Under the pieces are notes generated by a model that was not told the origin of the DNA, searched no databases, and saw only the letters and a list, made by a program, of their open reading frames with translations. From positions 1-64,000 of the forward strand of contig NZ_CAWUDI010000041.1 in the NCBI RefSeq assembly GCF_963920925.1: DNA of 64,000 nt. The letters are read 5' to 3'. Each line of letters starts with the position of its first letter. Within the stretch, counting starts at the first letter, position 1. Positions 50,879 through 60,036 of the stretch are shown here, piece after piece. A program made the translations under genes and the position numbers. This DNA is from Rivularia sp963920925 (GTDB lineage: Bacteria > Cyanobacteriota > Cyanobacteriia > Cyanobacteriales > Nostocaceae).

Positions 50879-52399
50879 TTATGCTTGATCTTGAAATAAC
50901 TCGCTCAGACGGTTTATTTCATCCTGGTTTACATACATTGGATTCCCAGATAAAATGCCGATGACGTTGCGGAAACTTCTACCAATATGCATTCCCTTAT
51001 CGTCAATTGTAAACTCGCGAATTTGCTTATCGTGCATTGAACCCCGCATTTTGATTACCGCCAACCCTCTTTTAATTTCCCCATAAACTTCCACATATCG
51101 CAGTAAAATAATTGAATCCGTAGTTGTAGAAATTTGAGACTCAGTTACCGAACTACCTCCTAAGAAAGTTGGAGCAGTAGCCGTATAAAGTCCAGTTATC
51201 CCTTCCCGTCTAACTGTCGCATTGAAACTAGCAAGAAATTCCCTAAACCCGTTGAGCGTGGCAACTTTTTCTAAAGCCGTCAAACTATCAATTACTATCC
51301 GATGGGGTTGAAACTCGTTTATGTCTTCCTGCATTTTAATTAGATGATTTTCTAATCGCGTCGATTCTGGATAGCGAAATATAATTTTTAGCATTCCTTG
51401 TTTTTCAGCTTGTGCCAAATCCATACCCCATCCTCGCGCATTCCTCATCAACTGATGCCGATTTTCTTCAAACGAAAAATAAATGCAGCGTTCCCCATTT
51501 TTAATTCCGCCAGAAATAAACTGAGTTGAAAGTAAAGTTTTCCCCGTACCAGTAGCACCACTAACTAAAATAATTGAATCGCGGTAAAAACCACCACCAC
51601 ACATTTGATCGAGTTCGTCATTCCCATTGCAAATACGGACGATAGATGAATCCCTATCCTGCGAAGACATTGCTGAAAGGGGAATAGTCACAAACCCTTT
51701 ATCGGCAAGAATCGTAAACGGGAACTCCCCTTGTTGATGGGAACTACCGCGATATTTAAGAATTTCTAAAGTACGACGGCGCTTTTCTTCAATCAATACG
51801 TTTCTTAAAATAATCACGTTGTCAGCTACATACTCTTCCACTCCGTGAGTGCTGATTGGGCCGTATTCCTGATTGCGTTCCGATGTTAAAATCGCCGTAC
51901 TGTTAACATCTCGTAAAGCGGAAACAATGATAAATAAATCGTCGCGGATTTGAGATTTATTAGGTATGTAGCTAAATATTGCTCCCAAAGAATCCATCGA
52001 AACTCTAGTAGCTTTTACTTTGTCAATCGCATACTTAATTCGAGCTAGCAAAGGACTTAAATCGTAATCTCCACTAATATAAGCATTGTTACCAGGCTCC
52101 GGAGAAGCATCAACAAAATACCATTTACCTGTCTCTTCCAACTTGGCAATATCCCAACCAAAACCGCGCATATTTTTGCGAATATTTTGAGGAGATTCTT
52201 CAAAGGTAACGTAAACTCCTGTTTCTCCTCGCTTAATTCCTTCAATCAAAAACTGACAAGAGAATATTGTCTTACCACAACCCGCACTACCAACAACCAA
52301 AGTAGTACGTCCAATTGGCAATCCACCTTCAGAAATTAAATCAAAACCTGGAATTCCTGTTTCTAATTTTTTGATCTCTTCAACATTTTCTTCAGCCAT
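50879..52399 (-). CDS. kaiC3: KaiC-family clock ATPase, KaiC3 type
   Basis: 506 residues, two RecA-like rings. CI: Walker A GSAGCGKT (37-44), catalytic E67-E68 in TFEE. CII: Walker A GATGTGKT (281-288), E311-E312, and the autophosphorylation pair S424-T425 in ESQISTTTD, corresponding to S431/T432 of Synechococcus KaiC. All residues needed for ATPase and autokinase activity are therefore present. The partner kaiB is 59 bases upstream and a receiver/helical-bundle gene lies before that. This kaiA3-kaiB3-kaiC3 order is the non-standard clock module described in other cyanobacteria. KaiC2 is the main alternative; the S-T pair and gene order favour KaiC3. Confidence 0.8.
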   Translation of the reverse strand: MAEENVEEIKKLETGIPGFDLISEGGLPIGRTTLVVGSAGCGKTIFSCQFLIEGIKRGETGVYVTFEESPQNIRKNMRGFGWDIAKLEETGKWYFVDASPEPGNNAYISGDYDLSPLLARIKYAIDKVKATRVSMDSLGAIFSYIPNKSQIRDDLFIIVSALRDVNSTAILTSERNQEYGPISTHGVEEYVADNVIILRNVLIEEKRRRTLEILKYRGSSHQQGEFPFTILADKGFVTIPLSAMSSQDRDSSIVRICNGNDELDQMCGGGFYRDSIILVSGATGTGKTLLSTQFISGGIKNGERCIYFSFEENRHQLMRNARGWGMDLAQAEKQGMLKIIFRYPESTRLENHLIKMQEDINEFQPHRIVIDSLTALEKVATLNGFREFLASFNATVRREGITGLYTATAPTFLGGSSVTESQISTTTDSIILLRYVEVYGEIKRGLAVIKMRGSMHDKQIREFTIDDKGMHIGRSFRNVIGILSGNPMYVNQDEINRLSELFQDQA

Positions 52400-52458
52400 C
52401 TCAAAATTTTTGTTCTTATTATTTGATGTTAGATAATTATCTAAGCAATTTGTTATAG

Positions 52459-52773
52459 CTACTCGCTAAATATATCATGTTTCCTACTTTTAATTCCCAG
52501 CCCCATCAAAACTGTTTTGAGTTCGGATAAATCGCCAATAATTCTTACTTGTGGCAAAGGAGATTCTTTAATTAAAGTTGGTGTCACGAGAATTTTTTCT
52601 TTTTCAGCAACATCGGGTTGCTTTAATACATCAATAACAATAATTTTATATTCGTTGGGAAAAAATTTTTCACATAATTCTTTTAAGTTAGATATTGCTC
52701 TATCCGATCTAGGTGTATTTCCTGTTACATATAGCCTTAACACATATTTTTTTTCTAAACTACTTTTACACAT
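52459..52773 (-). CDS. kaiB3: KaiB-family clock protein, KaiB3 type
   Basis: 104 residues, thioredoxin-like/fold-switching KaiB. LRLYVTGNTPRSDRAISNL, then IIVIDVLKQPDVAEKEKI, then ATP-TLIK-like VTPTLIKESPLPQVRIIGDLSE are the KaiB blocks. KaiB binds the phosphorylated KaiC ring and sequesters KaiA-type activators. The 54-base gap from the upstream gene and 59-base gap to kaiC3 suggest a three-gene transcript. A short basic tail (KSRKHDIFSE) extends past the usual core. Confidence 0.85.
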   Translation of the reverse strand: MCKSSLEKKYVLRLYVTGNTPRSDRAISNLKELCEKFFPNEYKIIVIDVLKQPDVAEKEKILVTPTLIKESPLPQVRIIGDLSELKTVLMGLGIKSRKHDIFSE

Positions 52774-52827
52774 TATGATTAAACGTATTTATTTCTATAC
52801 GTATCTATTATTTACTATTAATCTCAT

Positions 52828-53697
52828 TTAATCAGGATCTAAATTATTACTAATTTTATCAAAACTAAGTTTATTTAATCCTATAAAATACTTTCGATAA
52901 TAAGCTGTAAGATAACCCATTAATTGCAATAATATTAAACGTCCTTCGGTTGCATAAGCTTGATATTTCTTAGAAGAATGGTCGGTTTTTCCTTTCAAAA
53001 CAGCAGTATGAATTTCAATCGTATCTCTGGGAGTAGCCTGCATAAAACCTAGTTGTCTAGCCAAAGCACCGAGCTTATCGGAGATATTATGCTCAACTTT
53101 ATAAGCTTTCTCCTCCAAAGCTAAATCCATAATTTCGCCGTAATTTTGGACTAATTCCGCAAAAATATCTGGTTTGCTGTCTCGTAAAGATTCTAACCCC
53201 GATAGATTAGCGTTGGAAGAAGCGGATGTTCCTAAAGCCTCAAGTTGCTCAAATTCCACCTTTTCTTGTTCTGTTTGCTGCTGCTTTAAAACATTTAGCT
53301 GCTGCTGTCGCTCTATTGCCGAACGAATAGCATAAACTAGTAGATTAGTATCAATTTCAGTTTTATGTAAATATCCGATTGCACCCAATTCCAAAGCTTT
53401 AACAGCAGCAGCTTCATCTAAAACGGTATAAACAATAATTGGCAAATTCGGAACCACTTCTAACATTCTCGTCAAAGTTTTAATTCCCCGACTATCAGTA
53501 ACCATTAAGTCTAGGAAAATAACGTCGATATCATTAAGCGATAACTGCTGCAATCCATGCTCTAAAGATTGAGCAACAATTATCTCAAAACCTTGTTTAA
53601 ACGAAGAAGACTTAGCTTTAGATAGCTGTCTGCGAAAATACTCAATCTCAAGAGGTTCATCCTCCACTAAAAGGATTTGGCAACGATGATTCAGCAT
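52828..53697 (-). CDS. kaiA3: Receiver protein with KaiA-like helical domain, probable KaiA3
   Basis: 289 residues. The receiver (about 6-128) is intact: E12-D13, phosphoacceptor D63 in VIFLDLMVTDS, T91 and K112. Classical KaiA instead has a degenerate pseudo-receiver. A Q/E-rich linker (133-160) leads to a helical C-terminal domain (about 180-280) with LGALARQLGF and GRLILLQLMGYLTAYYRKYF, which by eye resembles the KaiC-binding four-helix bundle of KaiA (RLTLIDVIAHLCEMYRR). Position directly before kaiB3-kaiC3 matches KaiA3, a chimeric activator reported in Synechocystis. Whether D63 phosphorylation gates it is an open question. Confidence 0.68.
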   Translation of the reverse strand: MLNHRCQILLVEDEPLEIEYFRRQLSKAKSSSFKQGFEIIVAQSLEHGLQQLSLNDIDVIFLDLMVTDSRGIKTLTRMLEVVPNLPIIVYTVLDEAAAVKALELGAIGYLHKTEIDTNLLVYAIRSAIERQQQLNVLKQQQTEQEKVEFEQLEALGTSASSNANLSGLESLRDSKPDIFAELVQNYGEIMDLALEEKAYKVEHNISDKLGALARQLGFMQATPRDTIEIHTAVLKGKTDHSSKKYQAYATEGRLILLQLMGYLTAYYRKYFIGLNKLSFDKISNNLDPD

Positions 53698-54260
53698 AAG
53701 TTATTATCAGTTATCAGATAATGGCGATCAATAAATTCTATTAAATCTGCTATTTATTAATCTTTAACTTTACTTAAAAAAATTTAAAAATCGGACATAT
53801 CTAATACTTTTATAAGTCTACAGGATGGTGTAATAACTAGAAGAAAATTTCTTAGTCATCTAGCCATTAAAATATCACCTTACATGAACTTTAGATGCTT
53901 ATAAAATTTAGTGACACATCCAAAGTATGAATTGAGTGGTGATTTTTTAATTACAATAAGTAGGTTGGCGTAAATAAACAGAACTATACTTTGTCATTGC
54001 GAGGAGGCACGACGAAGCAATCGCAAGGGTTTCAGATTATTTACATTTTGTTACATAATTATAAATTTCCCCGCCCACCTACTTACTTACTTACTTACAA
54101 CTACCAAAAGGTATATTTCACAAGCTTAGGAGTTGGGAGTTAGCAGTAGCGAGTAGCAAGTAAACTACCTTTTTGCGATCTTACGATCAAAAGTTGGTTG
54201 CTCAACCGTCCATTTTCTACTTGTTACTCGCTACTTTAAAAATGTCCCCATCACCCTCTC
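53698..54260. other. Repeat-bearing gap upstream of kaiA3
   Basis: 563 bases. The 250 bases nearest kaiA3 are AT-rich without arrays and should contain its promoter. MITE-like copy B occupies 53956-54086, followed by a CTTACTTACTTACTTAC tetramer run and GGAGTTGGGAGTTAGCAG / AGTAGCGAGTAGCAAG arrays (54124-54160). No gene is visible. Confidence 0.6.
53956..54086. repeat. MITE-like element, copy B, with 15-base inverted ends
   Basis: ATAAGTAGGTTGGCG (53956-53970) and CGCCCACCTACTTAC (54072-54086) are near-perfect complements. The 100-base interior matches copy A at 33191-33318, including TTTGTCATTGCGA and TTTACATTTTGTTACATA. No coding capacity. Confidence 0.72.
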
Positions 54261-55445
54261 TCAATGCGGTAAAGTAATAATAAACTTAGCACCTTCACCA
54301 GGCTTGCTTCGAGCAGAAATTTGCCCTCCATGACGTTCGATAATTCTGCGACAAATTGCTAAACCCAAACCCGTACCTTCGTACTCGCTGGAATTATGTA
54401 ACCGTTGACAAGGCTCAAATATTTGTTCGAGGTATGCTTCATCGAAACCAATACCGTTATCTTCTATAGCTATTTCGCATCCATTATCTAATGCTTGATT
54501 TTGACTTCTAGGAGTTTGATAAATTTTGACGACTAATCTAATTTCTGGCTGACGATATTTTAAAGAATTACCTAGAATATTTTGAAATAGTTGATAGATT
54601 TGACCGGAATCAGCCGAAATAACGGGTAATTCACCCACTTCCCAAACTACATCTGTCAAACTATCAGCTTGTAAATCTGATATTACCCCTCGGACAACTT
54701 TAGCTAAATTTACATTTATAAAGGGTTTCCCTTGAGTCGTGACAAGGGAAAAACTGAGCAAATCCTCAATCAAGCTTTGCATTCGACTTCTTACTTGAGC
54801 GATTTGTTTGAGATAATCATTCCCTTCTTCATCCAAAACCTCGCTATAATCTTCTTCAAGATATTCCGAAAGAATTTGAATCTTGTGCAGCGGTGAGATT
54901 AAATCGTGAGACACCACGCTGGCAAAGTCTTCTAAATCGCGATTGCTGCGTTTTAATTCCGTAAGTAAACTTTTTAATCTAGCTTCGGCTTGCTTGCGTG
55001 GCGTAATATCTTGAATTTGAGCAATAAAATATAGCGGTTGCTCTTGTTTATCCCTTACTAAAGAAACGCTGAGTAAGATCCAAACAATATGCCCGCTTGA
55101 GTGAAAATAACGCTTTTCCATTTGGTAAGTGCGTATTTCACCCGCAAGCACTTTACGCACGCTACCTAAATCAGCTTCTAAATCATCGGGATATGTAATC
55201 TCTTGAAAAGTTGTCTTGAGCAAATCAGTTTCAGAATAACCGACAATTTCACATAAAGCACGATTAACCTTCAACCATCGCCCATCAGTAGCTACAAGCG
55301 CCATACCAATTGCGGCATCGTTGAAAGCTAAACGAAATAACTCTTGGCTATCGGGCAATAGTTCCTCAACTTGCTTTAATTGGACGATTTCATTACTATT
55401 TGTAGAAACAGGTTTTATCTCTCTACCGTTAATATATTCCGACAC
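54261..55445 (-). CDS. PAS-domain histidine kinase
   Basis: 394 residues, cytoplasmic. A PAS domain covers about 33-150 (LFRLAFNDAAIGMALVATDG, then DITPRKQAE at its end), followed by a phytochrome-type kinase core: H180 in SVVSHDLISPLHKI and ATPase motifs NILGNSLKYRQ, DNGIGF and GTGLGLAI. It is on the same strand as, and 563 bases upstream of, the kaiA3-kaiB3-kaiC3 genes. It may donate phosphate to the intact receiver of KaiA3, a suggestion from position only. Confidence 0.88.
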   Translation of the reverse strand: MSEYINGREIKPVSTNSNEIVQLKQVEELLPDSQELFRLAFNDAAIGMALVATDGRWLKVNRALCEIVGYSETDLLKTTFQEITYPDDLEADLGSVRKVLAGEIRTYQMEKRYFHSSGHIVWILLSVSLVRDKQEQPLYFIAQIQDITPRKQAEARLKSLLTELKRSNRDLEDFASVVSHDLISPLHKIQILSEYLEEDYSEVLDEEGNDYLKQIAQVRSRMQSLIEDLLSFSLVTTQGKPFINVNLAKVVRGVISDLQADSLTDVVWEVGELPVISADSGQIYQLFQNILGNSLKYRQPEIRLVVKIYQTPRSQNQALDNGCEIAIEDNGIGFDEAYLEQIFEPCQRLHNSSEYEGTGLGLAICRRIIERHGGQISARSKPGEGAKFIITLPH

Positions 55446-55924
55446 AACGGAAATTAATTATTTAGTTCACATAATCTATCTTAACAACCAGGTTTAGCAA
55501 AAAAAGATTTATTATTCTTTTCTAATATTTCAAACAATGTTTTTTATTATACATTGTTATCCCTTAGTATCTGTTATATCGGTGAAAGTCATTAATATAA
55601 GTGTTTATGCAAAAAGTGTAGAGCATAAAAACCTATTTTATTTAAACAGGAATATAATATGCCAATTATCAACCGAAGAAGTAATCATTAAAAAATCATA
55701 AAAAATAACGTATTAATTGAAGATTAGCTGATAATACCGGGAATATATCAATATCTAGTCGCAATAGATAAAGAAAGCAATTTACCTAAAAAACATTGCA
55801 TAATTAACTAAAGTAAGATATTTTCCAGATATCTTGTAAATTATATTACAAGATACTAATTTATATTCCTATTAATAGACGCGATACTAGTAATCTTTTA
55901 TCAACTGTATACGGACAAAAATAC
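55446..55924. other. Divergent gap upstream of kdpA
   Basis: 479 bases, AT-rich, without repeat arrays. It separates the PAS kinase and kdpA, which diverge, so it holds both promoters. No kdpF-sized reading frame is convincing, and I recognise no riboswitch. ACAAAAATACATGG gives no ribosome site for kdpA. Confidence 0.5.
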
Positions 55925-57607
55925 ATGGGACAAGGTTTGTTACAGATAGGGTTAACCCTTGCTGTGGTGTTAATTATTACGCCAATATTTGGGAAATATA
56001 TAGCCAACGTATTTATGGGTAAAACAACATTGCTTGATAAAGTAATGAACCCATTAGAAAAAGTTATTTATAAGCTAGCAGACGTAAATCCTCAAAAAAA
56101 TATGACGGGTAGGCAATATGCTTATTCTTTGCTGCAAAGCAACTTATTTATGGGAGTTTTAGTATATTTACTAATTATTTTTCAAAAGGTTTTACCGTGG
56201 AATCCGAATAAGTTTGGTGCCCCAAGGTGGGATTTAACACTGCATACCACTATTTCATTTTTAACTAATACAGGGCAGCAGCATTACTTAGGAGAAAAAA
56301 CCCTGAGTCATTTTAGCAGTATGGCGGGTTTAACTTTTTTGATGTTTGTCTCAGCAGGGACAGGTTTAGCAGTAGGTATTGCTTTTATTCGCGGTTTGAC
56401 GGGTAAACCTTTAGGAAATTATTACGCGGATTTAATTCGGGGGATAACCCGTATATTGCTGCCTCTAACTATTATTGGAGCCATCGTATTATTGGCGAGT
56501 GGAGTACCGCAAACTGTTGGGGCACCTATAGCAGTAGAAACCTTGGAGGGTAGAACCCAGTATATTGCTACAGGGCCAGTAGCATCTTTTGAAACGATCA
56601 AACTGTTGGGTACAAACGGCGGCGGTTTTTTTGGTGCGAATTCTGCCCATCCCTTTGAAAATCCCAGTAGTTTCACTAACTTAATCGAAATTATCGCGAT
56701 GATGTCTATTCCAGCCGCGATGATTTTTGTTTACGGTGCATTCTCTAACAATATTAAACAAGCTTGGCGGCTGTTTTGGATGGTATCCTTAATCTTCCTA
56801 GTTTTACTTTGGATAACAGCAGCAGGAGAATTTCAAGGTAATCCCCTGGTAAATTCTGAATTAGGACTCGAACAACCCAACTTAGAAGGAAAAGAAGTAA
56901 GATTTGGCTGGGCACAAACAGCGCTATGGGCAGTCATAACTACCGCAACCATGAACGGCGCAGTTAACGGAATGCACGATTCTTTAATGCCTGCTGGAGG
57001 TTTTTCTACCTTACTCAGTATGTTTTTGCACGTGATTTGGGGTGGAATAGGCACCGGAATTGTTTATTTATTGATTTATCAATATTTAACCGCATTCTGG
57101 GCAGGATTAATGATCGGTAGCACTCCAGAATTTTTTGGACGTAAAATTACAAAACGTTCAATAGTGTTGGCGAGTTTGGTAGTGCTGATTCATCCCATAG
57201 CGGTATTAATCCCCAGCGCGATCGCCTTAGCTTATCCTATATCTTTATCTGGAATCAGCAACCCCGGTTTTCATGGTATATCTCAAGTAGTTTACGAGTA
57301 CATTTCAGCCAGTGCCAACAACGGCTCCGGCTTTGAAGGTTTGACAGACAATACCTTGTGGTGGAACTTAAGTACTGCTACAAGTATGCTATTAGGACGC
57401 TACGTTAGTATATGCGCCATCCTACTTTTAGCAGGTACTATGGCAAATACAAAACCAGTACCGGCAATTCCTGCTACCTTAAAAACCGACACACTTTTAT
57501 TTACGAGTTTGACAACTATCGTAATTTTTATTTTAAGCTTTCTAATTTTCTTCCCCATCTTAATCAATGGCCCCTTAGCCGAAGCATTTAGGCTAGCAGC
57601 ACAGTGA
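55925..57607 (+). CDS. kdpA: K+-transporting ATPase, KdpA channel-like subunit
   Basis: 560 residues, about ten membrane segments. Potassium-selectivity loops include FLTNTGQQHY, TNGGGFFGANSAHPFENP and TATMNGAVNGMHDSLMPAGG. It forms the high-affinity K+ path of the Kdp pump, used when external K+ is low or under osmotic or desiccation stress. The gene is complete and first of kdpA-kdpB-kdpC. An array of CAGTTATCAGTTAT units begins 2 bases after its stop codon. Confidence 0.97.
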   Translation: MGQGLLQIGLTLAVVLIITPIFGKYIANVFMGKTTLLDKVMNPLEKVIYKLADVNPQKNMTGRQYAYSLLQSNLFMGVLVYLLIIFQKVLPWNPNKFGAPRWDLTLHTTISFLTNTGQQHYLGEKTLSHFSSMAGLTFLMFVSAGTGLAVGIAFIRGLTGKPLGNYYADLIRGITRILLPLTIIGAIVLLASGVPQTVGAPIAVETLEGRTQYIATGPVASFETIKLLGTNGGGFFGANSAHPFENPSSFTNLIEIIAMMSIPAAMIFVYGAFSNNIKQAWRLFWMVSLIFLVLLWITAAGEFQGNPLVNSELGLEQPNLEGKEVRFGWAQTALWAVITTATMNGAVNGMHDSLMPAGGFSTLLSMFLHVIWGGIGTGIVYLLIYQYLTAFWAGLMIGSTPEFFGRKITKRSIVLASLVVLIHPIAVLIPSAIALAYPISLSGISNPGFHGISQVVYEYISASANNGSGFEGLTDNTLWWNLSTATSMLLGRYVSICAILLLAGTMANTKPVPAIPATLKTDTLLFTSLTTIVIFILSFLIFFPILINGPLAEAFRLAAQ

Positions 57608-57771
57608 ACAGTTATCAGTTATCAGTTATCAGTTATCAGTTATCAGTTATCAGTGAGGAGTTAAAAGTTAGGAGTTAGGAGTTGAAAATAAATATTTCTC
57701 CTTGTCCCCTTGTCTCCTTATCCCCCCATCTCCCCCCATCTCCCCATCCCCCCATCCCCCTGTCCTCCCCA
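57604..57771. repeat. LTRR arrays between kdpA and kdpB
   Basis: Seven CAGTTAT heptamers (57607-57653), a TTAGGAGTTAGGAGTTG run, then TCTCCTTGTCCCCTTGTC and several CCCCATC octamers up to the kdpB start. A longer kdpB frame starting at 57682 would translate the array as PCPLVSLSPHLPPSPH, which is why the later start is preferred. Confidence 0.85.
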
Positions 57772-59880
57772 ATGCCTATGAACCCAGTAGCGACGACTTC
57801 CAAGTCTAAACTTGCCACTTCTTCAATTAAAGAACCTCGTTCCCCGCGTAAAAAAGTGAAGGCAAGTAAAAAAGGACTTTATCGTAGAGCGATAAGAGAC
57901 GCTTTTGCGAAGTTTAATCCCAAGCACATCATCAAAAATCCTGTGTTGCTGGTGGTTTGGGTAAGTACATTTATTACCTTAGCCGCAACAATTTTCCCGG
58001 CTTTATTTGGCTCAAAATCAATAGAAGATGCACGACTTTTTAACGGTGCAGTTACTGTAATTTTATTTTTAACGGTGTGGCTGGCTAACTTTGCCGAAGC
58101 ATATGCTCAAAGTCGCGGAAAAGCACAAGCTGATGTATTGCGCTCTATTAAGTCCGATATAAATGCCAAAAAACTTCTTGCTGACGGCAGCATTTCTGAA
58201 GTTCCCGCTACCAGTTTGCAGCGCGGCGATACCGTATATGTAGTGGCTGGTGATGTTATCCCCACCGACGGAGAAGTAATTATGGGTGCTGCGAGCGTAG
58301 ATGAAGGAGCAATTACTGGAGAATCGGCACCCGTACTCAAAGAAGCGGGTTCTGATGTGGCTAGTTATGTTACCGGCGGCAGTCGTATTATTTCTGATGA
58401 ATTGATCGTTAGAATTACCGTCGATCCAGATAAAGGGTTTATCAACCGAATGATTTACGTCATCGAAAGGAGAGAACGTAAGAAAACACCTAACGAAGCA
58501 ACTCTCACCGTTTTACTAGCGCTGATTAGCTTGATGTTTTTATCCGCGATCGCAACTTTTCCAGCAATAGCATATTATGTTAAATCTCCGATTAGCGTAC
58601 CTATTCTAATTGCTATTTTCGTGGCATTAATTCCTACAACAGTTGCCAGTTTACTAAGTGCTACTACTATTGGAGGCATGGATCGCGTTGCTCAATTAAA
58701 CTTAATCGCTACTTCAGCTAGAGCTATAGAAGCCTGTGGAGATGTTAGCACCTTAATTCTAGATAAAACAGGAACCGTAACCCGAGGCAACCGTTTAGCA
58801 GATGGTTTTATTCCGATCGACGGTCATACAATGCAAGAAATTGCTTATGTGGGTCTAGCAGCAAGTATATTTGATGACACATCAGAAGGAAAATCAATAG
58901 TTCGTCTGGCACAAAGATTGGGATCGAGAATTGATTTTGACTATGAAGCAGCCGAAGCGGTAAAATTCAGCGCCAGAAGCAGGATAGGTGGAACTAATTT
59001 ACCCAATGGTTCGATGGTGCGAAAAGGAGCCGTAGATGCTGTAAAAGACTTCGTGCGATCGCAAGGTGGAGAATTTTCCTCCGAACTAAATTCAGCTTAC
59101 GAAATGGTATCCCAACAAGGAGGAACACCATTAGCCGTATGCATGAATGACGAAATTTACGGCATCATTTATTTAAAAGATAATATCAAACCGGGCATAC
59201 GGGAACGCTTCGGACAATTACAAAGGCTTGGCGTGCGAACCATTATGATTACCGGCGACAATCATATAACGACTTCTGTAATTGCCAGAGAAGCCGGTGT
59301 CAAAGAATTTATTGCCGAAGCCACCCCCGAAGACAAAATCGCTGTAGTTCAACGAGAACAAGCAGAAGGTAAATTAGTCGCAATGACAGGGGATGGTACA
59401 AACGATGCAGCAGCATTAGCCCAAGCCAATGTTGCCGTAGCCATGAACAACGGAACTCAAGCAGCAAAAGAAGCAGCCAATATTATCGATTTGGACTCAG
59501 ATCCCACAAAATTAATCGACATCATCGGTATTGGTAAACAAGTGCTAATGACTCGTGGTGCTTTAATCACATTTTCAGTTGCAAACAACATAGCCAAATA
59601 CTTTGCAATTGTTCCAGTCATATTTGCTTCCACGTCAAATAAATTAGACATAATGAACTTGACAAGCACCAATTCCGCCGTGCTGTCAGTCTTGATTTAC
59701 AATGCATTAATTATTCCAGCATTAATACCCTTAGCCCTCAGAGGTGTACCATTCACACCCATGACACCCAATCAACTTCTACAACGCAATATTTTGATTT
59801 ATGGAATAGCTGGTTTGATTATCCCATTTATCGCAATTAAATTAATAGACCTGATAATTTCTCTAACCGTTTTAGCGTGA
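57772..59880 (+). CDS. kdpB: K+-transporting P-type ATPase, KdpB catalytic subunit
   Basis: 702 residues from ATG 57772 (MPMNPVATTS); a start at 57682 would add 30 repeat-coded residues. Phosphorylated aspartate D331 in LDKTGTVTRGNR; actuator ITGESAPV with the serine that inhibits E. coli KdpB when phosphorylated; nucleotide site KGAVDAV; hinge MTGDGTNDAAALAQA. A basic N-terminal tail (SPRKKVKASKKG, about 25-36) precedes the first membrane segment. It hydrolyses ATP to drive K+ through KdpA. Confidence 0.96.
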   Translation: MPMNPVATTSKSKLATSSIKEPRSPRKKVKASKKGLYRRAIRDAFAKFNPKHIIKNPVLLVVWVSTFITLAATIFPALFGSKSIEDARLFNGAVTVILFLTVWLANFAEAYAQSRGKAQADVLRSIKSDINAKKLLADGSISEVPATSLQRGDTVYVVAGDVIPTDGEVIMGAASVDEGAITGESAPVLKEAGSDVASYVTGGSRIISDELIVRITVDPDKGFINRMIYVIERRERKKTPNEATLTVLLALISLMFLSAIATFPAIAYYVKSPISVPILIAIFVALIPTTVASLLSATTIGGMDRVAQLNLIATSARAIEACGDVSTLILDKTGTVTRGNRLADGFIPIDGHTMQEIAYVGLAASIFDDTSEGKSIVRLAQRLGSRIDFDYEAAEAVKFSARSRIGGTNLPNGSMVRKGAVDAVKDFVRSQGGEFSSELNSAYEMVSQQGGTPLAVCMNDEIYGIIYLKDNIKPGIRERFGQLQRLGVRTIMITGDNHITTSVIAREAGVKEFIAEATPEDKIAVVQREQAEGKLVAMTGDGTNDAAALAQANVAVAMNNGTQAAKEAANIIDLDSDPTKLIDIIGIGKQVLMTRGALITFSVANNIAKYFAIVPVIFASTSNKLDIMNLTSTNSAVLSVLIYNALIIPALIPLALRGVPFTPMTPNQLLQRNILIYGIAGLIIPFIAIKLIDLIISLTVLA

Positions 59881-60010
59881 CAGTTATCAGGGGAGAGGGG
59901 GAGAGGGGGAGATGGGGAGATGGGGAGATGGGGAGATGGGGAGAGTTATTACTCAATTACCAATTACCAATTCCCAATTCCCAATGCCCAATGCCCAATG
60001 CCCAACTTTA
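59881..60010. repeat. LTRR arrays between kdpB and kdpC
   Basis: GGGGAGATGGGGAGATGGGG octamers (59890-59942), ATTACTCAATTACCAATTAC (59947-59966) and CAATGCCCAATGCCCAATGC (59980-59999). In some cyanobacteria kdpG occupies the kdpB-kdpC gap; here there is only repeat DNA. Confidence 0.85.
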
Positions 60011-60036
60011 TTTAATCCAAAATCGAAAGTTCTATC

